DNA of 25,154 nt from NCBI GenBank assembly GCA_027596075.1, contig JADGJC010000436.1, forward strand, positions 1-25,154, in the 5' to 3' direction. This document shows, piece by piece, positions 1 through 10,546 of this stretch. The notes under the pieces are model-generated. The model was not told the origin of the DNA. It ran no database searches and saw only the letters and a program-made list of their open reading frames with translations. The position numbers were made by a program, and so were the translations under genes. The stretch's first letter is position 1. Every line of letters starts with the position of its first letter. The DNA comes from Rhizophlyctis rosea (Eukaryota > Chytridiomycota > Chytridiomycetes > Rhizophlyctidales > Rhizophlyctidaceae).

Positions 1-1
1 G

Positions 2-142
2 TGCTTGCGGGGCGTGGGGTGGGGGTTTTTACGGGTGTCGCTGGGGTGGTCGGCGGTGTGTGCGTGTTGTATGGCGTATGGGGGGGGTGTGCGGGGGTTT
101 GTGGTTGGGGGGGGGGTGGAGGAGGCGGGGGAGGAGGAGTAA
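2..142 (+). CDS. 3' end of an unidentified protein-coding gene (partial)
   Basis: The first bases are extremely G-rich and all three plus frames are open for a while. I prefer the frame starting at base 2. It ends at a TAA (140-142), its third codon positions are mostly G, and it finishes with a short acidic tail (EEAGEEE). A G-rich 3' end closed by an acidic tail resembles the end of the gene at 863-2002. The visible 46 residues are rich in Gly, Val, Trp and Cys and give no recognisable domain. The 5' part of the gene lies outside the window. The frame from base 1 (stop near 183) and the frame from base 3 (stop near 254) are also open, so the frame choice is an inference. The function is unknown. 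Confidence 0.35.
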   Translation, partial: CLRGVGWGFLRVSLGWSAVCACCMAYGGGVRGFVVGGGVEEAGEEE

Positions 143-862
143 TATATGTTTGTTGGAGACGTGTTTTGTGGGATATAAGATAGATGCTTGCTGCGCTTCG
201 CAGGAAGTTGCGTACAGTAGAGTTGTTTATACATGTCGCCGTGTTCCATCTTAACTGTTGATCTTTGGATGCTCCAACTCAGCGGAGATGGCTGTTGAGT
301 GAATGGTACGAATCTTCAAAAGAGAGGAATGGTTTCCTGCATGCTCCAACCAAGGCAAAATGGGTGGTCCAACATTTACTCTATCGGTCCATCCATCATT
401 CAAGTGGCTTGTATTGCCTGCGCCACACTGATCCTGGTCAGATCCAATTGGGGCTAAATATGGGCCATAGTAATGCTTCTTCCCCTTTCCCTTTCAAACA
501 GAGTTCCCACGAGTTCCCAAACCATCGCCTACCCCAATCTTGCAAAGCATACCAATAACGGCACACACAAGTACACAAAAGCAGCACGAGAGCTCAGCAT
601 CCTTTCCTTTTTCACTCAAACAAAACAACCGCCCACGTAACACGTCAAGGTACGAATATCTAAGCGCCGCAAACCGTTTTGATCACTGCCGTCAGCAATT
701 ATTCGCGTTCGCCCTTCGGGCACGCGCGCGCTCGCACACCTGAGAGACTGGGGGTGTGAGAACAAGCATTCAAAAGATGTGTCGGGGTCGGCAGTATCCA
801 TCCCACTTTGCTTCCACGCTCATGGCACTAACGCGCTCAGCACCCACCAGAGACCCCGCCCA
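143..862. other. intergenic stretch and presumed promoter of the 863-2002 gene
   Basis: No credible gene is visible here; the open frames are short and mutually overlapping. The sequence near 705-740 is GC-rich with alternating CG dinucleotides. I see no TATA box close to the start codon at 863. The stretch presumably carries the terminator of the upstream gene and the promoter and leader of the downstream one. Confidence 0.4.
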
Positions 863-2002
863 ATGTCCTACATAGACGCTTTCAACGTTCTGGAGTGCGC
901 ACAACAGGCGATGAAAGAGGATGAACCTACCTTCTCGGTATGGCTATGACCTGGGGCTCTCACAATAAACTATTTAGGCAGAAAGGCTGACACACTGCCC
1001 CAATCTCTTCAGGCCCTCCTACAACTACTATCCTCGCCAAGCCTGAAATACACCCCCGGAGCCTTCGGAAATGAAGTCTACACCTCTCTCCAACCATACA
1101 CTCCCTCAGAAAAGCATCAAACCCTCCAACACCTCGCCGTGACAGTGAACCAAAACCCTGCTTTCGCAGAGGGACTTACCCGTCTCCTCGAATCCTACTT
1201 CATTCAGTCGCACATCAAGCAGATCTTGTCCGCGTCCGGGCATGCGGATAGCGTCTTTGAAGTGAGGGAGCTGTTGCCATACCATGATTTTGGAACGTAT
1301 ATCTTCTCTGCTCATGCATGATCGCCAGGGCTATCTGAAGACGTTGCAGCTTGACAACATGGAGGCCAAACATGAGGATGTCATGAGGGACATTTGGAAA
1401 TGGTTCGAAGCGAAGACGGATGCGGCGACTGTGTGCCAGTTGCGCGTAGCGTTTGTTGAGGAAGAGGCGGCGCAATTGCTGGGTATGGAGAAACCGCCAA
1501 CCGACTATTCTGACCTAATTCATGACTCTGTCGCTTTGTTTCAGGAATGGATCACATCCTCCTGTCAAACATCCGCGCCCTAGTCGCCGACGGTAACATC
1601 TCTCCATCCACCCATTCCACGCACCTAAACAAGCCACTAACCCCTCCCCACCCAGACCCCCTCTACACCACAACCCTCACCTACCTCCAACTCCACTCCA
1701 CATCAAACCTCCACTTCCACCAAGTCCTCACCATGACATCATCTATGCTCTCCCGCCACGACCCCTCCATATACCCGAAAATCGAACCCCTCCTCCTCGC
1801 TTGGCGCGCAGAGCTCGCGGCACAGTTCTTGAAACAAGCAAGGGAAATCATCTTGGACCCCGAGGTTTTTGAGGAGTTTGGGAGGAGGTACTTGGAGGAT
1901 GAGGATGAGGCTATGGAGGATGTTGGGGATGTGGTGGAGGATGAGGAGTTGGTGGAGCAGTTGAGGGCTTTGAAGGTTGGTGGGGGTGGGGGGAGGAGGT
2001 GA
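863..2002 (+). CDS. unidentified five-exon protein, 290 residues, acidic C-terminus
   Basis: I read this as one spliced gene. The exons are 863-937, 1013-1261, 1329-1482, 1545-1592 and 1656-2002. The introns are 75, 67, 62 and 63 bp, all GT-AG; several have branch-like motifs (GCTGAC in intron 1, CTAAC in intron 4). Splicing joins all the frames into one 290-residue product that stops at TGA 2000-2002. The protein looks largely helical (for example WKWFEAKTD and VEEEAAQLLGMD around residues 120-163) and carries an acidic tail in roughly the last 35 residues, ending in a Gly-Arg run. The VEEEAAQLLGMD stretch is reminiscent of the winged-helix end of PCI-type proteins (CSN8, eIF3k, Rpn12), but the resemblance is too weak to assign. 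Intron 4 is a multiple of three and free of stops, so its removal is inferred from its splice signals. Function unknown. Confidence 0.7.
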
Positions 2003-3415
2003 TGCGGGGTAGTGTGATTGTTGGTTGGGTGTTTAAAGGGCAGTTTGTTTTGCATGACAGGTCAAGATTGCATGTCTATGAATAAGTCCCTGCTGAATAG
2101 GAGGTGCGAAGACAAGTGCACAATGCCTACTAAAATCATAAAGATTCTATGTATTGTTGTTTTTATATGTGCCTTGACAGTTGTAGAATGGGTCAAAGTT
2201 ATCCAGCAGTGCACAACGGTTCTTTGTTGATGGTCCTTACTGTGCAATCAGTCGCTCAAAGACGCACAATGCACGTCCATTCCGTAAAAGTTTCCTTTTT
2301 GTTCGGCCACATGCATTGGGGTCAGGTGCGCTTGAGGCGAACCTGTCCTAGAAACTTCTGCGGCGAGTTTTTTCCAAGTAGTGTAAAACGAGACGGGTCA
2401 GATGTTAGCGCTAATGGTTGGAACCCTCTGACTGAAAAGATCAGAGCAAAACCCGGACAAGTTGGCGTGCCATGATATACGACGAGGAGGTGATAGTGGC
2501 TTGCCTCCAATAAAACATCGCACAAGGCAAAAAACACGGCCAAGCCGATCTCAAGGAAATCATATCGCTTGATGTGGAAGGAAGTCGTATTGAGCCCACC
2601 CCAACGAGTCAAACAATTTCTAAATATAAAAAGTTTTGCAATCCCCGAGGTACTGGTCTATTGTATCCCTCGAAGTGTATGCTCATCGCGAAAAAAAGGA
2701 AAGGAAAGGTACCAGCCCTTCATGAACGCATAACGGCTCTCGCCTGGCAACTCGGCATTCTCAAGTCGCATCATTGATCAACTGGAGCTAATTGGGGGTT
2801 ACGAAGCACATACAGGTCCGATGACCACAACCCTTGATAAGTTCTGATACTGGGTCAGTCCATTGCAGTTGCATATACAGACGGGTAGTGACATTTCGCA
2901 AATTTGCACATCTGTGACCCAGGTGGTCAAATTGTCGCTGAAAATACAGACATACAGAGACATACAGAGACATTTGCCAAAGACCTTAATCCATTTTTTG
3001 ATTTTGGGCTCAATGGGTCCTTACGATCTCCTGAGGCAATCCACCGCCCGAATGACGTTCGGCTGCTGCATATGCAAGGACCCATTGCTCATTGCACATG
3101 GCTGACTCCAATGTGATTCCTTGTTTCCTTTTGTTGAATTGATAGCCCGTCCTGCGGTTGGAACTTGCACACAATTTCGGAACGGTGGCCAAGAAGTTCT
3201 TGTTGTATTGGAAGTACGGCGATACCGCAGCGCGTGTCACGTTCGCTACAAGCAATAAACAAAGCCTTCTTTTTTAAAGAATTGAGTGCATGTTGGATAG
3301 TGTCAATCTATCCAAAAAAGACATCTGTCGGCAATGATTGCCACGGCAGTGCATGACGACGGCTCAATGGCTCCCACTGTCCAGCACGCAAACTTGACTT
3401 CCGCTGCGCGTTCTT
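2003..3415. other. intergenic region without a recognisable gene
   Basis: Only short, overlapping open frames occur on both strands, none with a domain I recognise. There is a small tandem repeat (CATACAGAGA, twice) near 2948-2967 and an A-rich patch near 2692-2708. The region separates the 863-2002 gene from a diverged repeat copy that begins at about 3416. Confidence 0.4.
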
Positions 3416-3870
3416 AACTGTTTTTTGCTCTCGATGGTCATAGCTGCACACCACTATGCACATTTTCTCTCCGCCAAAAAAGCGAAATGTCGGAGAGACG
3501 CAGTTTGATTGCTTCGCGTTCATGATTTATAAACGGTCAGAAGTGGGGCTCATCCTGTAATGACAATCGCTGTCAATACACCAAGACGTCCACTCGGACT
3601 GAGATTCTGCTTCAATGCAAAATAAATCAAGGAGTAGCAGTTTCACACATCGACACTGATTTTATCCTGATACAGCCGCCGCGGCACGCGAAAAGTGGAG
3701 GCCCAAATGCAACGGAATCGCTCCCTGAATCGCCAACAGAAGGGGCAGAGCTCAGCGGGTACAACAACAATTATGCAGCTCACCCCAATCATTCAAATTG
3801 AAATGATATCACATGCGTAAAATAGAGTAGCAATAGAAGAAGTCATTGTGGAAGTGCGATCACAGCCGAT
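3416..3870 (+). repeat. diverged dispersed repeat, copy A
   Basis: This stretch aligns in the same orientation and order with 6510-7185. Anchor blocks are TGCTCT-ATGGTC-GCTGCAC, ATGCACA followed by CGCCAAAAA, CAGAAGTGG (3538-3546), a block around GACACT-TATC-ACA-CCG (about 3655-3680), GGAATCGCTCC (3714-3724) and GAAA-GATA-CACA-GC-AAAAT-GAGT (about 3800-3830). Similarity is patchy, with indels between blocks, as expected of an old duplicated or transposed element. It may extend toward 4060, where both copies have ATGAGAAGAT. I see no terminal repeats and no conserved long reading frame, so the element class is unknown. Confidence 0.5.
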
Positions 3871-4458
3871 CATGTTTATGTCGCCAGAAGCTACAGGCTG
3901 CAACCAAAACTGATTGAATCCTCGATAAATGAAAAGATCTTCCTACAGTGCAGTGGGATCTGATGGTGAAGCGTGGTATTCACAAAGACGAAAAAAGATG
4001 AGAAGATGCGTGCGTTTCGAGCGACATGGAAAATAGGATGGATACAAGACGCCATTGTTGCAGCTTCTCATTGAGATTCCTTCGCTTGATATCCGACTGA
4101 CGGCGGGTAGTCATAAAGGGCCGCAGGGTCTGGGAATGGGTGAGGGCAGGAAAGGGCCCGCACAGTGAATTCTCATGATTTGCAGCTGGCTTGGGTGTTC
4201 CTCCTCTTGCTCATTGGTGTGCTGACATAGCGCCTTGTACAGTTCGTGATCCCCAATGAGATTTGGGCATGTTACCGTGTGGGTCAAAGCCAATCGCCAA
4301 TCCACACCTTTGTCACACCTGGCTGGAATCGAACACCCACATGGTTCTTTAAAGTTTCAACTTCTTTGCGCTCCTTCCCTTCCCAACTCTCCATCTCCCA
4401 TACAAATCATCTCTCATCACAAATCCCCGTTATACACACCGTGCACGGAAAGTACACA
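3871..4458 (+). promoter_or_regulatory. intergenic DNA and pyrimidine-rich leader of the F-box gene
   Basis: No gene is seen here. From about 4365 to 4458 the plus strand becomes strongly pyrimidine-rich (repeated CTCC, TCCC and CATC runs) and leads directly to ACACAATG at the F-box start. CT-rich leaders of this kind are typical of fungal promoters and 5'-UTRs. No TATA box is evident. Confidence 0.4.
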
Positions 4459-5688
4459 ATGTCTCCGCCGCATCACGTCCTGAATACCCCTGACACCTGG
4501 CTCCTGATATTTGACATTCTCGACATCGAAACCCTCATCCGCTTATCCAGAGCTGGATGAGTGTGGCGTCACGCCCTCGGTCTTCCATCCAACCGAACGC
4601 CCGACGACAATTTCAGCTTCGAAGGTCACAAGTCTTACTTAGCCAACAGAATCGTCAAAACCATCCTCCAAAATTCTCCTTTGGACGAAACCCATTCATT
4701 GCGGTCCATTCTGCCAGCCACCGTTGTCTGCCCCGATTCGCTCACAGATCTGGAACGTCAAACACTGAACTTCACCACCTTCAAGCAAATGAAGTCCCAA
4801 CTGCTCGCCTTTGTCAAATCCTTCTTCCCCCCCTTTACTACACTCCCAGCTTCATTCAATGATCCTTGCCCAGAAGAGCCAATTTGGCCCGAGTACTATC
4901 GGCAAATCATCAACGGAGATCCCCACAAAGAGGAAGGTCTGCGGAAGATCCTCAAAAGTAGGCAAATCCATCCCACGATCCCCCATCCATCACCCTGGAT
5001 TCCATCTCCAACGCTCCCAACAATCCAACACACATTCCCAAACCCATACACCAAAATCGCCCCCGCCCTCCCCATGGATGCCTGCCTCTTTTTCCAATAC
5101 TATGCCCGCGCCGGTACCTTAACAAAAATGGACCTCAAAAGGATGACCAAATCCTGGTACATCGAAATCACTCCTCCAACTGCTCCAGAGTTCACAGACC
5201 CATCCACCGCCCCTTCTCCGGCCGGAAACCTCACAAAAACCCACCACGGCTGGAACGGCGGATTCTACCGCACCCCCACAGGCCTCAAAGTCCTCCTCCG
5301 GTTTGCCCGTGTTGGCAGCGAATACAACAATTGGCACTACTTCATAGACTGCACCCCGCCCGAAACCCCTGGCGGAGTCTCAACCTCCCCTACATACGGG
5401 CAAGTCTATTCTGGACTCAACTATTATGGTGACGGCGTGTTGAGCCCCAGTTGTCGGTCGGTAACGGATTGGTTTGCATCTTCTGCGGATGAGACTAGAT
5501 CACGGTGGGATCAATTACATACAGAGCGGTTAAGGGAGTTGCAGGACGAACAAGGGCTTGTGGCACTGGGCCAGGAGAATAGTGGAAAGGGGACAGTATA
5601 TGGCGAGTATGGGAACTGGGAAGGATATGAGCGGGCTGATTTCTATCGTGCGTACGAGGAGGAAGTGCACAAGTATGAGGAGTTGTAA
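4459..5688 (+). pseudogene. F-box protein gene interrupted by an in-frame TGA
   Basis: The ATG at 4459 starts a frame whose first 33 residues read as an F-box: a TPDTWLLIFDILDIETLIRL core and then LSRAG. An in-frame TGA (4558-4560) follows, and then the frame continues without a gap as VWRHALGL. The Trp of that segment sits where F-box proteins usually have one, so the stop replaces a single residue rather than marking an exon end. The frame then stays open for 375 codons to TAA 5686-5688. The remainder (about 375 residues) has aromatic- and Gly-rich stretches such as FFQYYARAG, KSWYIEI and NWHYFIDC, and ends EEEVHKYEEL; I recognise no second domain. F-box proteins are substrate adaptors of SCF ubiquitin ligases. 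I found no GT-AG intron that removes the TGA and keeps the F-box. It could be a recent pseudogene, a sequencing error, or stop readthrough. Confidence 0.65.
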
Positions 5689-6499
5689 ATGATTTTGAAC
5701 CTTTCATGTGCGGAACATGTCAATACACAAGTCGTTGGGGGTAATTGTAGACTTTTTGGTCGGGAAATGTTGGACCGTAGACTGGAAATGCACCGCCCCC
5801 GATCTGATGGTGCCATACAACCCAGGAACAAACGACAGCTGCTGATTCTGGTCTGTTTCCCAGTTCTTGTCAGCGGCAATGGAGACGAAGGGAGGTTACG
5901 CGACGGATTGCGCTATACTGGTCGTATTGGCCGTTTTCAACCGAATGGACACGGAATGGGACGTCAGGCTGCGACAGATAGGACTCCAGTTAACATCACA
6001 ATTGGCATACGCACAGTCCGAAACCGAGTTGCCGCATTTGCCATTGGACTTGGAACAACACAAGCCAACCCCACAAAGGCTATCGACACTCGCTCCACTT
6101 GCTTCCCCACCTTTGGCAATCATTACATTCGCAGAACCATACCACAGGCCACACCTTCCTAGGGCAGGCGAGGGTTTTGCAACTTTTGCTGGTGTTCCGG
6201 CGAGGGCCGGTGGGGAGGGGGGGTTGTGGTAGTGTTCCTCCTTGGGAGGACGCAACGTGCCAGTACACAGGTGTTGTTGACAGAAGTCCATGCCCCAATG
6301 TCGTCGCATTGGAAAGTGGTCCCGCCGTCATGTTCTTTGCCCATTATGACATTGCAAGGGGCCCTTTTATGTTTCTTTCTTTGAAGATTGGTGGCGCGCT
6401 GGCCTGGCCCTGGATGGTAGAGATTCATTTCAGACATATGCGTTTGTGCATTGGGACGGCCCAACCCCTCTCAACGTCCTACGGAGACAGTCCTTTGAA
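5689..6499. other. 3' flank of the F-box gene with overlapping open frames
   Basis: The frame of the F-box gene reopens immediately after its TAA, with ATG at 5689, and stays open to 6162 (157 codons). A second plus frame has an ATG at 5879 and runs to 6232 (117 codons; it begins METKGGYATD). The minus strand is also open over 5896-6309. Three simultaneously open frames suggest a local shortage of stop codons rather than three genes. None matches a family I know. A small gene at 5879-6232 is possible but unsupported. Confidence 0.3.
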
Positions 6500-6509
6500 G
6501 TTGTCGTGT

Positions 6510-7185
6510 TTGTTTGCTCTGCATGGTCTTGGCTGCACCGTTTGCACAGACATTTTTTGTGGCATCCGAAATTCTGCTCCCCGTTCCCTTGGAACATGTT
6601 TGCAAAATGTATGCTCACCAACAATGCACACTCGGACAACGCCAAAAAGTGAGACGTGGCCAAAAGGCAGCTTGAAAGCTTCGCAGCAACCATTTGATGC
6701 AACCAGAAGTGGACTCATTCTGTTACGTCAGTTGTTGCCACCTGAGCGAGGTATGAATTCCCCCGATGCGAAAAATGACGGAGGCAGCAATTCCAACACT
6801 GTGACACTTGGTGATATCGTTAAACAACCGTGCCAACTGTGCTATGGATGAATCTCAACTTAAGGTTTCATTCATCAACCACCAAATTACCCATGCTTTC
6901 GAATGTCTGTGGCACTCGTTCAAAGACTCCGACACAAAAGCCTAATGTTCGACACATCTATCTGTGAGCACGTTTTCGACTGTGGAACTTGTGAAACATG
7001 AACTTGCCGCTTGGAAACTCTGAAAAATGATAGGGCCCAGATGAAAGCGGAATCGCTCCATCAATCCGTAAGGGAAAGAAGACAGAACTTAACGAGTACA
7101 ATCGGCAATTATTTAGGTCGTCACAATCTTCCGGCATGAAACGATACCACACGCAAAATCGAGTGGTAAACGAAGGTACAGAAGA
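6510..7185 (+). repeat. diverged dispersed repeat, copy B
   Basis: This is the partner of the repeat at 3416-3870, in the same orientation and order. Shared anchors include TGCTCT-ATGGTC-GCTGCAC (from about 6515), CGCCAAAAA (about 6641), CAGAAGTGG (6704-6712), GACACT-TATC-ACA-CCG (about 6800-6835), GGAATCGCTCC (7049-7059) and a GATACCACACGC block (about 7142). Relative to copy A it carries roughly 90 extra bases between the first two anchors and roughly 200 before the GGAATCGCTCC block. An open frame with an ATG at 6330 runs through the left part to 6851 (173 codons), but copy A does not conserve it as a whole, so I do not call it a gene. Confidence 0.5.
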
Positions 7186-10073
7186 AGTACGACCCAATAA
7201 TGTGCGTCATGCTCCGAAGGACATGAGAAGATATGATGGGTTCAAGAAGGCATCCATTCTGCAGCATTCCAACTGTTCCCTCAAAAAAGCACGAAAGACA
7301 TGCTGCATCATAGCATCTTCCAGCAATCTACGATTGCGATGCGCATGCTCCATACCATCAAGCATTTCAAGAAGTGGTTGGCTGTCAACATGCCGTGACT
7401 GCAGTGCACAATGTGATATGTGCGTGGCTCTTTGATTCTTTTTATTTTTGCGGGATGATGGCCGTACGCGCTGAACATTATCATGAGCACCATTCAATTA
7501 GCAATGGTGGAAGACATCGTTTATGAGTTGTACGACCTGCAACTCACACATGTATCTGGCGGCTGTCCTCTCGCTCCTTTTTTTTCTTTCGCTGCCATTT
7601 GGTAGCTGGCAGAAGGTGTTCCGGAAGCATATCTTGCCCCTCATTCCATCGCTCGCTCGGAACTGTTTTTGAGACCTGGATATTGCGAGGAAGGAAAAAT
7701 ATCGACAAGGTACCCAAGTGTCTGGCATCAGCACCGACTGATGATAAGTATGATACGGACTGTCGCAATCACATTCGTGTTTAAGGACGTGCGCCGGCAT
7801 TTGAGAGGTCGACGATATTGGGGAAGCGGAATGCCAGGGACAGAAAAAGTGACGCAGTCAGAACACGTCCTCATCACAATGCTTTGCTATCCTCCTGGGA
7901 CAGCCATGCAGTGGATGAACGTCGTCACGTCCATACAATCAATACTGACTTGATTGTGCATGTTGATGGATGATTTCCCTGAAGTTCCCTGTTCGACATT
8001 GTGGCGAAGAGCAAATTCGATTGTGGAAAGCCGGTGAAAAAGAGCTGGGCAGTCAGACTGCACACCAACTACTCATCCATTAAGTATCCAAAGTAGCCTC
8101 ATCCATGGTCATCCTACCCACGCTCCCTGGTTGAAAATTAATGACAAATGACCCATCCAGTCTCCAATGCAATCACAGGTTTTATGATTTCCATAGATGC
8201 AAAAATTCATAGAACGACATGGGATTGGAATGCACGCATTCATCAATCCGCAATTACCTTGACCTTGGAGTCTGGGCAACCATTCCGGGTCTTTAATCCG
8301 AATGATTCAAAACTTGACATGTAGAGTTGTGGCTTGCGTCTGTCTTGGAAGTGCACGCTCGGGCCCAGTCTTCACGACACAACCGCCCGCACTCGCAAGG
8401 CAATCTCGCTGTCCACAGGTAGAGTAGTCTGTAACCACCTGTCGCTAAATGTGATTATATCAAGAATGGTTGAAATTGTTTTTCAGTGCTGAGCGACTCT
8501 GAACGGAAACGAGGCCAAGAGGACCCTGAAACGCGTTCGTTAACAGTGCCACCAACAGTGCCACATAGTTCCCACTCATATATATTCCTTGAAAAGGCTC
8601 CTGGTTGGTGTTCAGAATCGCATGTTGCGCCCCAAAAAAGGTGAAAGTGATGGGTATTAGCTGATCGCTCATTGTCTGATTCTAGCAGGCGGAATCTTGC
8701 ACCATCTTGAAGGGTCTATAAAACCGAAACGTGCCAGATTGACCCAGGTGACGGGCAATTTGGACTAAACCATTCCCTGTGCTGCGAAAAGTGCAAGTGT
8801 ACTGTGACGGATGTGCTTTTTCAGGGAAGTGGAGCCGGCATCGGGGCACCTCATGGTTTCTCAGAATACGCCCTTTTTGAAATGAGTCAGAAAGAAATGC
8901 ACAGGGGCCCTTGGAAAAAAAAAAGGGCTGTTCCTACGACCGCAAAATTTCAATAGACTGAACATTAGAGAAGACCGGCCCGGGGAGGCAACAACACTCA
9001 ATTGCCCCGGACATTGCAAAGATGAAACTTCACTGCATCTACTATGAGTCATTCCATAGATATCCGCTTTACATGCAACAGGAAAACATAGAATGATCGC
9101 GGAAGTGAAACATAGGATCATTTGGTTGCACTTCCAAAAAAGGAGGACGGCAACGACGGAGCGCCCAGAGAGGCGGTGGGCATGCCACTTTGAGGATGAT
9201 AGGCAAGACTTGGCATTTCGGGTGCACACTGGCAATACCCCACCTATAATGCTTTGCAATTGGCAATCGCAACAGTCTAAGCCCGGTGGTCAAGAGTTTG
9301 CATCTGCTCTGGCACCAATTTTGTGAACAGCACTACCTTCTTTTTTGCGAACTTTGTTCATGGCCATCATAAGTGCACATAGTTTAGTAGAGATAGGTAC
9401 GGTCAAAATCTGTTACAATCGCCATGAGTGTCCGCCAAATGCGTCACGGACTACAGTGCACACGCCTACTTTCTGTCACTCAGCTGCATCCATCAATGTC
9501 TCAAGAAGTTTCGAATGTGGGCATTAAATATAGTTTTCAGCTACAAACACACGCACCCATTGGCGAAATTGTCACTTTTGATGCGTATAAACGTTTGGTA
9601 TCATTCAATCGCAAGTCTGAAAGCTGTTATGAGAGGGTTCAAGGATTCTCTTTTTTGTCCTCGTGTACGGTTGGATATCTATTTCACATGAAACGAGAAG
9701 CTAAAAGATAAGATCGAACGTCAGAGCCGAAGCTCGAGGCCGTACGAACTACTTGGAAGACCTTACGAGCGGGCTGGCAGCATAAATGCACTAATGCAAG
9801 GAAAAAAATTCCGACCACACGGGCGTTTCAACATCAGTATTTGCACGTAATCAAAGGAAGTGTGGTCGACTGAGTGGCTTACCGAAGCTGATGAACAGGT
9901 CATCCACCATCGTGCATTTGAATTACCTCAGTTAGGTGCCCGCTGCTGTCCGTATGTCCCCATAATCAGCGGCTGCCGCTGCGATGAATGGATCAATCAT
10001 GGTTTTTTTTTTACGTCATCTGCCCCATCTTCCAGCGTTCTGCAACAAAAAGTGATAAGATGGAGTATTCCTT
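7186..10073. other. long intergenic region without a recognisable gene
   Basis: Open frames here are short and overlapping and show neither the codon bias nor the splice patterns of the clear genes in the window. Near 8535-8567 there is a small direct repeat (ACAGTGCCAC, twice). Around 8875-8915 the minus strand shows a GGGCCC and TTTCTTTCT pairing similar to 6359-6383, perhaps another fragment of old repetitive DNA. I see no transposase or polymerase motif. Confidence 0.35.
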
Positions 10074-10146
10074 ATCGTTAGTTCGTGACCACTGGACAGC
10101 TGAAGATGGCATGGACTGCCAGTAATGCCTGTCACGAACTAACGAT
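10074..10146. repeat. hairpin (foldback) element with 16-bp perfect inverted repeats
   Basis: ATCGTTAGTTCGTGAC (10074-10089) is repeated as a perfect reverse complement at 10131-10146. Immediately inside, ACTGG (10091-10095) can pair with CCAGT, and CAG with CTG, so the transcript or single strand could fold into a long interrupted stem with a short central loop. The 73-bp size suggests a minimal non-autonomous foldback element or a structured regulatory site. It encodes nothing visible. Confidence 0.6.
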
Positions 10147-10546
10147 CTCCTTCCATATCTGGTGGCTGATCGGCAATAAACAAAACGCAAGTAGACGGAG
10201 CAAGAGGAATGGCCTGTTGTTGTAGAGGCAGACTAGGAAGTCTCATTTCAGATGATTCTTCCGCAACGTGACAATGGCGCTGATAAGAAGCAGTATGAAG
10301 TGTATGAACCGGGAATATTTCATCCAACGGCGGTCATTGCCTTAGGATACCAGCATGGCAACCGATACTTTTTTGGGCACAGAAGCCATATGCGGGCCAA
10401 TTGACCAGCAGGTTCTCATGTTCAATGTCTAAATACGCAATCGAGCGTTTTACGCATCCTTTTCAAGATGCCATATGATCCCTCCCACCTCGTTGTCTGA
10501 AAAACTGGTCCTTGGGCAAACTCACGTGGGTACCATGGCGGAAAAA

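Noticed and set aside
4320..4340. B-box-like TGTTCGATTCC on the minus strand upstream of the F-box gene
   Set aside because: The surrounding T stem does not pair, there is no A box at the right distance, and no cloverleaf forms.
4957..5148. Possible intron in the F-box gene from a GTAGGC donor
   Set aside because: The only usable acceptor lies about 190 bp away and splicing would remove plausible coding sequence (FFQYYARAG); other introns here are 62-78 bp.
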